This document shows, piece after piece, positions 44,234-53,803 of a DNA stretch of 64,000 nucleotides; the first letter of the stretch is position 1, and each line of letters begins with the position of its first letter. Both the position numbers and the translations under genes were made by a program. The notes under the pieces are model-generated. The model did not search any database. It was not told where the DNA came from and saw only the letters and a list, made by a program, of their open reading frames with translations. Where the stretch lies: contig JBLIRR010000029.1 in assembly GCA_049472395.1 (NCBI GenBank), positions 1 through 64,000 of the forward strand, read 5' to 3'. This DNA comes from JBLIRR01 sp049472395 (GTDB lineage: Bacteria; SZUA-182; DTGQ01; JBLIRR01).

Positions 44234-45994
44234 TTATTTGATCCATAATCCATAAAAAGCGACAATTCCATATGCCCGTTGTTCACTATTACCCACCCAG
44301 CAACGGACACGATCATGATATTTAATTCCATAACAGGCGAGAGTATCATTTCCGTCAACACCTCCGGCAAAATATATCCTACACGGTGATACTGAAAAAC
44401 AACGTAAATGAGCCATAGTATAACCAGCAGGTGGATAGACATCCACATAGGAATCATACCCATTCCAAATACGCCCCCCTGACCACCCTTGGTTAGCGTA
44501 GTAAAGTCTATTATCACAATAATAAGAGGGATGTGGTATTTTGGCATCTAGATTTGCAATTTGAGAATCAACATATTGCTTTATCGCCCCTTCTGTCGGA
44601 ATAGAGCTATTATCGTTATCATTAACTGTCGTGACAATATGAGAAACAGGTTGCCCCCCATCGTCCAATCTTAAATTTCCTTTAACAGTTAAGTCACTGC
44701 TTATGCTCACAGAATCCGATATATTGACCGAACCAATAGTTGATCTTACCGTGCCATTGAGATTGACATAATCAGAGGTTGAATTTCCTAATGTAGCTGT
44801 TCCATATACATTTAAATCACGATTTTGATTGGGATCCCCTATTACCACATTATCATCTATGGTTACATCTGCACTGCCCGCTCTTTGCACTGTCCCGTTA
44901 AGATATATATGGTCATTGCCCTCATTATTCCCTAACGTATTTGTTCCAAGTACGGTTAAATCACCCTTCACATCCACTCGTGGTGAATTTGGGTCCCTGT
45001 TTACCGTCAAGATTTCATTTATTTCAAGCTCATGCTGCTCTTCACCAAGATCGGGATTACCCCCAGAGCGGACCCTGCCATTTATGCTTACCACGTTATA
45101 GTGCTCAGGGGAAGGATTATATGTACCTAAGGTGGTGTCACCTTGGACCTGTAAATTACCGTCCGAGCCCTCTTGATTAGGATCGGCAATAACGTTGAGG
45201 TTATCCTTTATGGTTAAATCCTCTGTTTTTGATGTAAGAGGTGCATTTATTTCTATCCCCCCCACACCTTCGCCGTTGGAGAATACCACACTCCCTCCAA
45301 CCTCCAGATCACCTTCAACATAAAGATTATTGCTGCCCGGATTCCTGTTATCCCCTATTGCTACGCCACCCTGCACCGTTAATTCTGCCTTCGGTTCATC
45401 ATATCCTATTCCCACATTTCCTTTATCATCGATAATAAAAGGTGTTGTGTCCTCGCTGACATCATCTACCCTCAGAGCATCTCCTCCTCCTGAACTATTA
45501 ATGTGAAGCTTTGCGGCAGGTCGCTCATCTCCGTGCCCTATGCCAATCCCCACTTTGCCGTCAGAGGTGATAATGAAGGGTGTCTCATCATTTCCCTCAT
45601 CATCCACCCTTAACGCATCTGTGGCGCTGGTCTGTTTAATATGTATTTTTGCTTCAGGCTCATCAGTATTTATTCCCACATTTCCTGTTTCCCGTTCTAC
45701 ATACAGCTTGCTCTTATTATCCGCTTTTATATTAAGCCCTTCTTTTGTTCCCTCTTCAGAACGTCCTGTGATTCTCCATCGTTTTCTCCCATCCTTATCC
45801 GAAAAATCAAGTATATTCTCCTCTTCTCCATGGGCTCTGAAACATACCGGATCATCTTCATCTTCAGATATATCGATACCATCATCCAAAAGATTCAACT
45901 GGGATCTGATAAAATCCGCAAAATCCGCGCCTGTCGGGATCGCACCCTGTCTGAATTTATCATACAATTCTTTTCTCTTTCTTTTTTGTATCAT
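44234..45994 (-). CDS. short tail-fibre protein of the eCIS
   Basis: 586 residues. The N-terminus RKELYDKFRQGAIPTGADFA is homologous to the long fibre attachment end. Repeating strand-turn shaft segments follow: GNVGINTDEPEAKIHI, GKVGIGIGHGDE, GNVGIGYDEPKAELTV and many LGNxxxDYVNLNGTV-like units. A helix IPTEGAIKQYVDSQIANL (about 465) ends the shaft, as in the long fibre. The last 100 residues form a tip rich in Tyr, Trp and Cys (YYCDNRLYYANQGWSGGRIW, then RVRCWVGNSEQRAYG), likely the receptor-binding domain. It starts 22 bp after the giant Afp11-like gene. Fibre pairs with a shared N-terminus suggest alternative or co-mounted receptor specificities. Confidence 0.8.
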   Translation of the reverse strand: MIQKRKRKELYDKFRQGAIPTGADFADFIRSQLNLLDDGIDISEDEDDPVCFRAHGEEENILDFSDKDGRKRWRITGRSEEGTKEGLNIKADNKSKLYVERETGNVGINTDEPEAKIHIKQTSATDALRVDDEGNDETPFIITSDGKVGIGIGHGDERPAAKLHINSSGGGDALRVDDVSEDTTPFIIDDKGNVGIGYDEPKAELTVQGGVAIGDNRNPGSNNLYVEGDLEVGGSVVFSNGEGVGGIEINAPLTSKTEDLTIKDNLNVIADPNQEGSDGNLQVQGDTTLGTYNPSPEHYNVVSINGRVRSGGNPDLGEEQHELEINEILTVNRDPNSPRVDVKGDLTVLGTNTLGNNEGNDHIYLNGTVQRAGSADVTIDDNVVIGDPNQNRDLNVYGTATLGNSTSDYVNLNGTVRSTIGSVNISDSVSISSDLTVKGNLRLDDGGQPVSHIVTTVNDNDNSSIPTEGAIKQYVDSQIANLDAKIPHPSYYCDNRLYYANQGWSGGRIWNGYDSYVDVYPPAGYTMAHLRCFSVSPCRIYFAGGVDGNDTLACYGIKYHDRVRCWVGNSEQRAYGIVAFYGLWIK

Positions 45995-46016
45995 ACTTAC
46001 TCTCTCCTATTATGCT

Positions 46017-49000
46017 CTAATAAACCATAAAGGGGTATTGACTTCTCCCATCAAATCCCACACCTGTTTTTAATATGGTAATAATACTTCCTTCAACTTC
46101 ATTTATATTCGTTATTTCTTCCACACTGTAACTAAAATCGTCTGTCTCTTGCGCAAAGGAATCAAAATCTGCAGCAGAAAATTCTCTATTAAAACTAAAT
46201 TGAGACAGATTACTCTGTAAATAGTCTTTAAAACTTTCTCCCTCTGAAACCATGAAATCAAAATCCTCCGCAAAAAGGTCAATGGTCGACAGTACGTTTC
46301 CTTTAGTATCAATATATCCTGCCTCTTTTAATGTATCCCAGATCTTCTGGGAGTCACCACGGGAAAATCCTGTTTCAATTTCTGTATCATACTCTGTGCC
46401 TTCTACTATCCATTTTACCTTTATTGTCACAGCTACATTGGTAAAAATATACCGCAGGATGGGCCAGGCTTCTAATTCCATTGCCCCAATACCGGCAGCG
46501 AATACAGGGCCAGGCCTTGATATCCAAAAATCCGTTCCTATTGTCATATAACCGATTCCTCTAAAAGAGGCGGCATCATACAGATCAGTCGTAATGACGT
46601 CTATAATATGACTTTCTGCGGACACTAAAAGTGAATCAGGATACTTTACTGTGGCGGCATTATCTTCTGTTAAAAAGAGAGGAATAACCTCTGTGTAATT
46701 TTCATGGACTATTATCTGATAAAGAAGTGAAAAATTAGCAACATAATCTACATATTCTATGTTTTCTATATAGTTAATTACTGAGGAACTATACACAGAA
46801 CTGCCGAAAGAAATTTCTGCTTCTTTCTCATATGCCCAGGGGGAGAGAAAACGTTTTATATCTTCATTGAGTTTGTTGATATAAAATCCCTGATCATATC
46901 CTTCTTTAAATTTCACTGCCAGTCTATATTTAATTTCTTCAAACCGTGGATTTCTCACTTTCACACTGACCATGGGCGGCATATACGATTGTATATACCT
47001 TTCAATGGCGCTCAGGATAGTGGCTGGAGTCTTGGGTTTCAAAGGGAAAAATGGTGCTGTATTCACATTCTTAAGAATGACGACTATTATAATTTCACCT
47101 TTGTTCGAAGAATCTAGTATCTCAAGCTCGGTTTGAGATATACATTTTACTTTATATATCTGTGGGAATTGTGAGAGTATCATTTTTTCATAGTCATCTA
47201 ATGTGAGCGCTCTATTTTTATGTTTTAACCTTTCACTCACCCGCACATAGAAATTCTCACTTTTTTCCTCTCTCTTGCCGTTAAATGAGCTGTAGGGTTG
47301 CTCTACTTCTTTTATTGAATAATCCCTTTCAAGCATCTCTTTTATTGTACCGGCCCCGAGGGGTGTTTCTAAATGACTGGGATCATTATCTTTATTGATA
47401 TATTGTACACAAATTGACTGAGCACGGATGTCCAGGATATCAGGAACAGCGGTAATATTATTCAGGGCTTCCGCACGTATCCAGAGTCTTCCCGCGGGTA
47501 AAATTGTGTTTGTGGAAGTTGCCCCTTCCGGAATCATGAACCTGATAATACCTGTATCCTGCAATCCGAATGTTGTATCCTTCAATATTTCCAATTGCTT
47601 AAATTGTATCCATTCATTAGAGGCCAGATAGCTCCATTGAATCTCCGGAATTGAATAGTTTACATCTCCACTGCCGGACATCATTTGAACGAGTATGGAA
47701 ATAGTTTGAAGAGGCTTCAAATTTTTTATTCCAATCAAAAGATACCCCTGCTTATCATACTGAGTCAGGAAATAATCATCCTCATCAAGTGGCCTTCCCA
47801 TTTCCTTAAATCCGAAGGGATGGAATCGAAAAAGTTGAACAGGAACATCTGTAGTAGTATTGTTATCAGATACATTATCAAGGAGCATATTTGATGAAGC
47901 AGTATAATCAATGCTCATTGATTGGATTATGGGAGTATAGGGGGCAGGCAGAGTAAGCTGACTAATATCTATTTCATTCTCAGGCATGGAAGGCAGCTTT
48001 CTTGCCTCGGGTATAACCGGTGGGTAATAGGGATCATTCTTTACTCGTGCTTCTGCTTCCGCAATCTTTGCTGCTTTTATTGAAGCTTCTCGCGCCTTTA
48101 TTTCCTGCGCTACCGCCTTATAATTATTTTCAGCCAGAACACTCTCCTGTGATGCACGGGTAACCTCATTTCTTAAGTCTGCATAAAGATCTTTCATAAA
48201 TCCCTGATTGCAGAGCTCCATCTTATAGTAGCGCGGCCAATGAAGAGGATCTTTTGGAAAATCTTCATTTTCTGAAAATAACTCACCCTGGTATGTCTGA
48301 TTATCAAAATCATTATAGGACAATGTCTTCTTAAACAGCATTTGAGGCTCTTCCGAGATGTTTAGCCAGGTGCGTTGATCGAGAAATTTGAGCGCTACTT
48401 CAAAATCATTATTTTTAATGGTCCCTGCTTTCTCTAATCCGCAATGGGAATAAGCATAATAGTAGGTCTCCATATCCGGAAGTTCTGCTTCTGGAGTGAG
48501 TTCTCCTCCTGCCCATGTGAAATGAATATGCATTGAATCCAGTTTCTTCTCGCATATATCCCTGTGGGCAAAATAAAATCTGGCCGATACGTCAGGGGTA
48601 AGACCAAAGGGATGAAAAGGATTTTGAGGATTAATCATTGCCACATCACCACGCATCTTAATATCCATGAGCCCTTTTACCGACACACTAAGATCGATTC
48701 GTTCCATACAAATAGATTTGAAATATTTATAAAAAAAAGCTTCACTTACGTTTAAAATTTTTATTACCGGATAAGGTGAAAACCTATCTATTTGTAATGG
48801 CACGACCGAAGGAAATTCCCCATCAAGAGCTATGGCGAATTTAAGAGCATTTAAACAGATCGCATCCTTTTCATAAAGGGCAATTGTATCATAGGATTCA
48901 ATAGCTCCTGCATATTCAATAGTCACATTGTTTTTATCCATTCTCTCAGTAATTGAAAATATTTCACCATTCTCCCATACTATCTTTTTTTCTCTATCAT

Positions 49001-52000
49001 CATCAGTAAAATCAACTATTTGTTCAATCTCTAGAGTAACATTATTTCTATATCCCCTATAGGTGACACAAATACCATTCCCCGCTCCTGCATTATATTC
49101 TCTTACTATGTCCCCTGTGTTAAGCAATTTGGATTTCGACCGTTTCTCAAGTATGAGTGACGTATCTATAATTTCAAAACCCAAAAGATGATTTTCTGCA
49201 CTTTGCTTCCATTTATTCCATTCTTTTAAAAGAGCAATGATAGTTCGTTTATCTCTTCTCTTTGGATATTTGATTGTCAGGGATTCTTCGATATAAAAAT
49301 CATTAAACTGATCATAACTGGAGAGAACTGATATCTCGAAGGTATCATTTTCATTCTCTTCCATGGTCACCTCAGGTTCTGTTCCCTCAGGACCGGTATA
49401 ATCAACGGTAAATCCGTTCACGTCGCTTGTTTTATATTCAAAAAACCTCTGATTTATCGGATCCGTAATCTCTGTCACATCTCTTACCTCTGATGTGAGA
49501 TCTTGCTGCGTTATTCCTGTTATTTCCCATTTCCCTGTGCCTGATTGTTCAATTGAGAATTCCACAAATGAATCTGCCTCATTTTCCCATGCATTAATGA
49601 GGTTTTCTACTGTACGATTTTCTCGGATGGTTGGATATTTAATAAATAATATCTTGAGATTGTTCGGATAATCGTTTGAAAGATGAAACGCAAAGGTTTC
49701 CGTATCGTTTTCTTGGATAACAACCTTTGCCTTTGGTACTTCGGAAAAAGGTGGAATTGGATCTGGACCGGAAGGTTTATATTTCACACGGAATCCATCA
49801 GGATCTATGGTACAGACATAATTTAGCTCATCAAGGAAATTAACTATTAAGGGTTCAGCACCCCATCCCTTTCCCCATTGTGCATTTTCTTCTTTTCTTA
49901 TAAGAAAGAACCCATGCTTTTTGTATTCCTTGTTCCATGTGCTTAATAGCTCCTGTACATGACGTACCTGGTATTCCTTCTGAATTGCATCATCATCCTC
50001 GGTTAGCAGGGGTGGATAGGTGATTGTTAATTGTTTTGTCATTTTATTATTATGGGTGGCATCTATCACATCACTAAAATTAAACTTAAATTCAGTTGTA
50101 GTCTTGTCTTTTACAAATTCAATAATCGCATTTTCAAACTCCTCTGAGAGTTTATACATGGCAATAATACCAGCCTCATCAATAGTACATTCCACTATTC
50201 GGTTCTCTGAAGGCTGTAATTCCTTTTCAGTTCTGGCTATTATTTTCCATAAGCCATCTCCCATTTGTTCAATATCAAAATTACCAGGGTCATTTAATTC
50301 TGAAGTTTTCCACTCAATCCATGATTCCACAAGATCATGCGCTGATACTACACTTATTGAGGGATATTTGATGGTGAGTATCTGTTCATTATTTATCTCA
50401 AACTCAAATAGATCAATACTATTCTCTTTAAGAATAAGTGTGGGTTGGTCTGCTTCCGGCCCTTTATACCATACCCGGATTCCGTTCCCATACAGATTAG
50501 TGAGTTCACATTTCTTAATCTGTATATCTACCTGAGTTAACCTCATCTGATTAACAGGAGCTGCTTCCCATATATGGCTATCTTTACTTTCAATATGAAA
50601 GCCTTTTGGATTATTTTCTTCCTTTTCTATCCATGCCTGCCACTCTGCAGTAATCTGGTTTACTGTTTTTGAAACCCTGCCCGGAGTAATTGTTAACGTA
50701 TCGCCTGATACCAAAAACCGAGCATTTTCATCTTCTATCGAGGCATCCTCAATAATAAGATCTGCCTGATCTTGCAGGCGGCCTCTGTAGGTAATACGTA
50801 TACCTTTATCTTCAAGTGATTCATATCTCTTTATTATCTCACCTGTCTTCTCTATTTCCTTTGATAAAGGTGATACATCCCACTCAGCTGTACCTGTTTT
50901 GTTAATCTCAAATCTTCCCTGATCATTAAGGGGATTGTCTTTCCAGGCTTCCCATGCTGCATGAAGATCATGAGCTGTAGATCCTTCCGGATATCGAATG
51001 CGTATATCTCGATCTGTTACCTCAAATTCAAACTCATCCTTCGCAGAATACATTTCGGAAATATAAAGATCGTGTATATCCTGATTATCTTCAAATTCTA
51101 CATATTCCGGTTCAATACTCTCCCATACTTTGTTGATCAATAACAGCTCTTTTTCATCGATTACACCAAAGCCTCCTCGCGCAATACTACCGCAGTAACT
51201 TACATCAACCTCGCTTGCATTGATATATTTCTTTATAAGAAATATTTTACCTGTCATATCGACAAAATAGTTACCCTCATAATGCTCATCAAATGTTTCT
51301 ACTAAACTTTTCACATTAAGCGCATATTCGTTAATATCCAATTCTTCTTTTAACTCTGCTACAAACCTTTTGGGAACTAATTTTGATATCAACTTAGTTG
51401 TATCCGTGGGATAGCTTAAATTCATCGATTGTAGATAAATCTTATTTTTTTTCTCATCAAACCTTGCTATCTTATAGACCTTGCTATTTGTAAATACGAT
51501 GTATTTATCAATACTGCTCGCATCAAAAACATCATACTTTTCAATATCACATACAAGATTACTCCTTTCCCGGTCGTATGTTTTAACCTCTGGTTTTATG
51601 ATGAATTTTCCTATTTTGAAATCGACATGATCCGCTTTTTTAAAGCCGCCGGCTATACTAAGATAAGCATTAAATATATCGCTCTTTTGCGCTAAAAGCG
51701 CTGAAAGGTTTTCGTAATCTATGGTGCCCTGTTTACAGGAGATTACCATTTCGATGTTTCTTGTGCCCTCATGTAATTGCAGCAATGGGGAGCTTACAGC
51801 AAATCCCATTGTAATATTTTCTGACGATTCTGCTTTTGCGGATTTTCCAAAGGTGTGAAACTGCTCGATCCTCTCATCTTCATCCAGAGAAAAAATAGTA
51901 TCAGTATAAAGCCCTTCTATTGTCTCAGCGCCAATCGCCGGATAGTGATACTCCCTCTTTTTAGCCCATGCTGTTTCAAGTAGTGCATATACCTCATCCC

Positions 52001-53246
52001 CGGCAATCCTGCTTAAGCTGAGATCCTTTTTCTCCATAATGACTCTAAAATCATCAACAGTCATACATAATTTTTTTTCTATATATTTTCTCGCTGCCTC
52101 ATTATTTGCTGTATATAAATGTTCTAACCTACTGATATCGTCAGGCATCTTGTAGAGCATATTCCCTGGATAGGGTTCTCCAAAGGCAAACTCCATCATG
52201 GCTTCAAATCCCTGGTTTTTATGAATCTCCTTAAGTTGAGCCCTTCGAGTGCGTGCTATTCTCTCTTTATGAACATCTTCAAGTATTCTGTAAGCTTTCT
52301 CCCACTCAGAATCCTCAGGATATGTGATACCAACATAGCCTCTATTCATTTCTCTATAATAAACATCCAGGCAATAGAGGAAATCTTTTAAATATCTAAA
52401 ACAGAGAGATTCAAAAATATAGCGTGCATCACTTTTATCTAACTCATCTTTTTCTTTCCCCTTAATTCTTTCATAGAGTTCGGTTCTTAAATAGGGAGCA
52501 TCAACCTCGATCATAGTGCCATAGGCAGTATAATAGTCTGGCAAAGATTCCACACTACCCAATGCAAGACATAGTATTTTCTCAAATCCACGATCACCCA
52601 TATTATTGTTTATATGAACAGATTTTATATCGCTTGTGGTTTTATGGAAATGCATTGTTTTTATATCTGAAATCTCTGCATTATTCAGGACAATATCTTC
52701 TTGTATCTCATAATGCAGATCAGCGCCTCTGCCATCTTTACCCGCATACAAAAGTGTGCCTTTTTTTACCAAGTGTTCTTTCACGTTCTGGGCGAGTTTG
52801 AATATGACATGCACCTGGTCAGGAACTTCTTCTTTTTCTTCGAGTTTTAACACATTTTTGTAAAAAAACTCCACATTCTTTTCAGTTAACTCTGCAAACT
52901 TACCTTTAGGATAGGTGAGTAATTTTAGGAAAGCTAAAAATAATCCCCTGTGCGGCTTAGAATATTTTAAGAATTCTTCATTACTATCTCTGAAAATATC
53001 AGGGTCTTTGGCAAATTCAGCGAACTTTGCAATCTCTTCCTCATCATCTAGAAAATCTAAAAATGATGACCAAGAACCTTCCACTTTATTTTCTTCATTA
53101 TAAAAAGAAAGCTTTTTCGCGTATTCTCTTGCATACCTTAACAGATCCACAATGGAGCGTTCTTCAACAGAGACATACTCTGGCTGTAAGGCTGGTATTA
53201 ATTTATCATGCTGGCTTGTTCCTGATCTATTTTTTCTTTCAGTCAT
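46017..53246 (-). CDS. giant Afp11-like baseplate J protein with repeat insert
   Basis: 2409 residues. The N-terminus SVEERSIVDLLRYAREYAKK (about 28-47) and the C-terminal part VRVSERLKHKNRALTLDDYE (about 2005) with a tail resembling phage baseplate J identify it as the Afp11/gpJ-type baseplate protein. Residues about 730-1400 are an insert of six copies of a roughly 100-residue module, shared with the long fibre, with the pattern FEFxI--LTIKYP--RTV-LLxxWxxW. One copy of the GYID-x2-GNVL module lies near the C-terminus (about 2300). The protein is about twice the usual Afp11 size. It follows the gp25 wedge gene after a gap of about 150 bp. It forms the baseplate ring that triggers sheath contraction. 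Confidence 0.85.
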   Translation of the reverse strand: MTERKNRSGTSQHDKLIPALQPEYVSVEERSIVDLLRYAREYAKKLSFYNEENKVEGSWSSFLDFLDDEEEIAKFAEFAKDPDIFRDSNEEFLKYSKPHRGLFLAFLKLLTYPKGKFAELTEKNVEFFYKNVLKLEEKEEVPDQVHVIFKLAQNVKEHLVKKGTLLYAGKDGRGADLHYEIQEDIVLNNAEISDIKTMHFHKTTSDIKSVHINNNMGDRGFEKILCLALGSVESLPDYYTAYGTMIEVDAPYLRTELYERIKGKEKDELDKSDARYIFESLCFRYLKDFLYCLDVYYREMNRGYVGITYPEDSEWEKAYRILEDVHKERIARTRRAQLKEIHKNQGFEAMMEFAFGEPYPGNMLYKMPDDISRLEHLYTANNEAARKYIEKKLCMTVDDFRVIMEKKDLSLSRIAGDEVYALLETAWAKKREYHYPAIGAETIEGLYTDTIFSLDEDERIEQFHTFGKSAKAESSENITMGFAVSSPLLQLHEGTRNIEMVISCKQGTIDYENLSALLAQKSDIFNAYLSIAGGFKKADHVDFKIGKFIIKPEVKTYDRERSNLVCDIEKYDVFDASSIDKYIVFTNSKVYKIARFDEKKNKIYLQSMNLSYPTDTTKLISKLVPKRFVAELKEELDINEYALNVKSLVETFDEHYEGNYFVDMTGKIFLIKKYINASEVDVSYCGSIARGGFGVIDEKELLLINKVWESIEPEYVEFEDNQDIHDLYISEMYSAKDEFEFEVTDRDIRIRYPEGSTAHDLHAAWEAWKDNPLNDQGRFEINKTGTAEWDVSPLSKEIEKTGEIIKRYESLEDKGIRITYRGRLQDQADLIIEDASIEDENARFLVSGDTLTITPGRVSKTVNQITAEWQAWIEKEENNPKGFHIESKDSHIWEAAPVNQMRLTQVDIQIKKCELTNLYGNGIRVWYKGPEADQPTLILKENSIDLFEFEINNEQILTIKYPSISVVSAHDLVESWIEWKTSELNDPGNFDIEQMGDGLWKIIARTEKELQPSENRIVECTIDEAGIIAMYKLSEEFENAIIEFVKDKTTTEFKFNFSDVIDATHNNKMTKQLTITYPPLLTEDDDAIQKEYQVRHVQELLSTWNKEYKKHGFFLIRKEENAQWGKGWGAEPLIVNFLDELNYVCTIDPDGFRVKYKPSGPDPIPPFSEVPKAKVVIQENDTETFAFHLSNDYPNNLKILFIKYPTIRENRTVENLINAWENEADSFVEFSIEQSGTGKWEITGITQQDLTSEVRDVTEITDPINQRFFEYKTSDVNGFTVDYTGPEGTEPEVTMEENENDTFEISVLSSYDQFNDFYIEESLTIKYPKRRDKRTIIALLKEWNKWKQSAENHLLGFEIIDTSLILEKRSKSKLLNTGDIVREYNAGAGNGICVTYRGYRNNVTLEIEQIVDFTDDDREKKIVWENGEIFSITERMDKNNVTIEYAGAIESYDTIALYEKDAICLNALKFAIALDGEFPSVVPLQIDRFSPYPVIKILNVSEAFFYKYFKSICMERIDLSVSVKGLMDIKMRGDVAMINPQNPFHPFGLTPDVSARFYFAHRDICEKKLDSMHIHFTWAGGELTPEAELPDMETYYYAYSHCGLEKAGTIKNNDFEVALKFLDQRTWLNISEEPQMLFKKTLSYNDFDNQTYQGELFSENEDFPKDPLHWPRYYKMELCNQGFMKDLYADLRNEVTRASQESVLAENNYKAVAQEIKAREASIKAAKIAEAEARVKNDPYYPPVIPEARKLPSMPENEIDISQLTLPAPYTPIIQSMSIDYTASSNMLLDNVSDNNTTTDVPVQLFRFHPFGFKEMGRPLDEDDYFLTQYDKQGYLLIGIKNLKPLQTISILVQMMSGSGDVNYSIPEIQWSYLASNEWIQFKQLEILKDTTFGLQDTGIIRFMIPEGATSTNTILPAGRLWIRAEALNNITAVPDILDIRAQSICVQYINKDNDPSHLETPLGAGTIKEMLERDYSIKEVEQPYSSFNGKREEKSENFYVRVSERLKHKNRALTLDDYEKMILSQFPQIYKVKCISQTELEILDSSNKGEIIIVVILKNVNTAPFFPLKPKTPATILSAIERYIQSYMPPMVSVKVRNPRFEEIKYRLAVKFKEGYDQGFYINKLNEDIKRFLSPWAYEKEAEISFGSSVYSSSVINYIENIEYVDYVANFSLLYQIIVHENYTEVIPLFLTEDNAATVKYPDSLLVSAESHIIDVITTDLYDAASFRGIGYMTIGTDFWISRPGPVFAAGIGAMELEAWPILRYIFTNVAVTIKVKWIVEGTEYDTEIETGFSRGDSQKIWDTLKEAGYIDTKGNVLSTIDLFAEDFDFMVSEGESFKDYLQSNLSQFSFNREFSAADFDSFAQETDDFSYSVEEITNINEVEGSIITILKTGVGFDGRSQYPFMVY
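49050..51060 (-). repeat. six copies of the ~100-residue module in baseplate protein
   Basis: Examples of the core are FEFEVTDRDIRIRYPEG, FEFEINNEQILTIKYPS and LKILFIKYPTIRENRTVENL. The copies diverge strongly in sequence but keep the LTIxYP, xxLxxxW and G-xWxI anchors. The six-fold array is inserted in the middle of the baseplate fold. Confidence 0.8.
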
Positions 53247-53398
53247 TACACTACCCTTTTGCTTTATGCTCCTTCACACTCCGTCTCACCCTTTAAGCTT
53301 TTTTCTAACTTTTTTTATACGGCAAAAACTTAACAAATATGTCAAGTTTTTCCATGAAAAACTTGCCTTTAGCCCTGTCAGCTTAAAGCAGATCTTCG

Positions 53399-53791
53399 CT
53401 AGTATAAATAAAGAGGATACACAATATTTTGTGCGCTATTTATAGTTTTAACTGTATAATCTATATTTATTAACAATAAATGTGCTTCTTCTTCCGATTC
53501 CGTAATCTCAATTTTTTGTACATCTATTCTCGGTTCATACAAATAAATTGCATCTAAAATCATTTGCTGTATCTCTATAACCAGTGCATTATTGATTTCT
53601 TCAAACATAAATTTTTTTAGGTCGCAGCCAAAATCAGGATAATATAACCGTTCCTGTATTGCTGTTGAAAAAATTATTTCTAATGATTCTTTTATATCAT
53701 CCGCATCTGAAACAAGTTGTATATCCTTTCCATTATTGTAAAATTGCGGTGGAAATCCCCAACCAGTGCCTAAAAATTCACTGTTTCCCAA
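53399..53791 (-). CDS. gp25-like baseplate wedge protein (Afp9-like)
   Basis: 130 residues, typical length for the GPW/gp25 family. The core reads LGTGWGFPPQFYNN, VSDADDIKESLEIIFSTAI, QERLYYPDFGCDLKKFMFE, with the conserved E-R-x-x-x-PDFG pattern. It nucleates sheath assembly at the baseplate in phage T4, T6SS (TssE) and eCIS particles. It follows the spike gene by 12 bp and precedes the giant Afp11-like gene. Located in the cytoplasm before release. Confidence 0.92.
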   Translation of the reverse strand: MGNSEFLGTGWGFPPQFYNNGKDIQLVSDADDIKESLEIIFSTAIQERLYYPDFGCDLKKFMFEEINNALVIEIQQMILDAIYLYEPRIDVQKIEITESEEEAHLLLINIDYTVKTINSAQNIVYPLYLY

Positions 53792-53803
53792 TTCACCTCT
53801 CCT

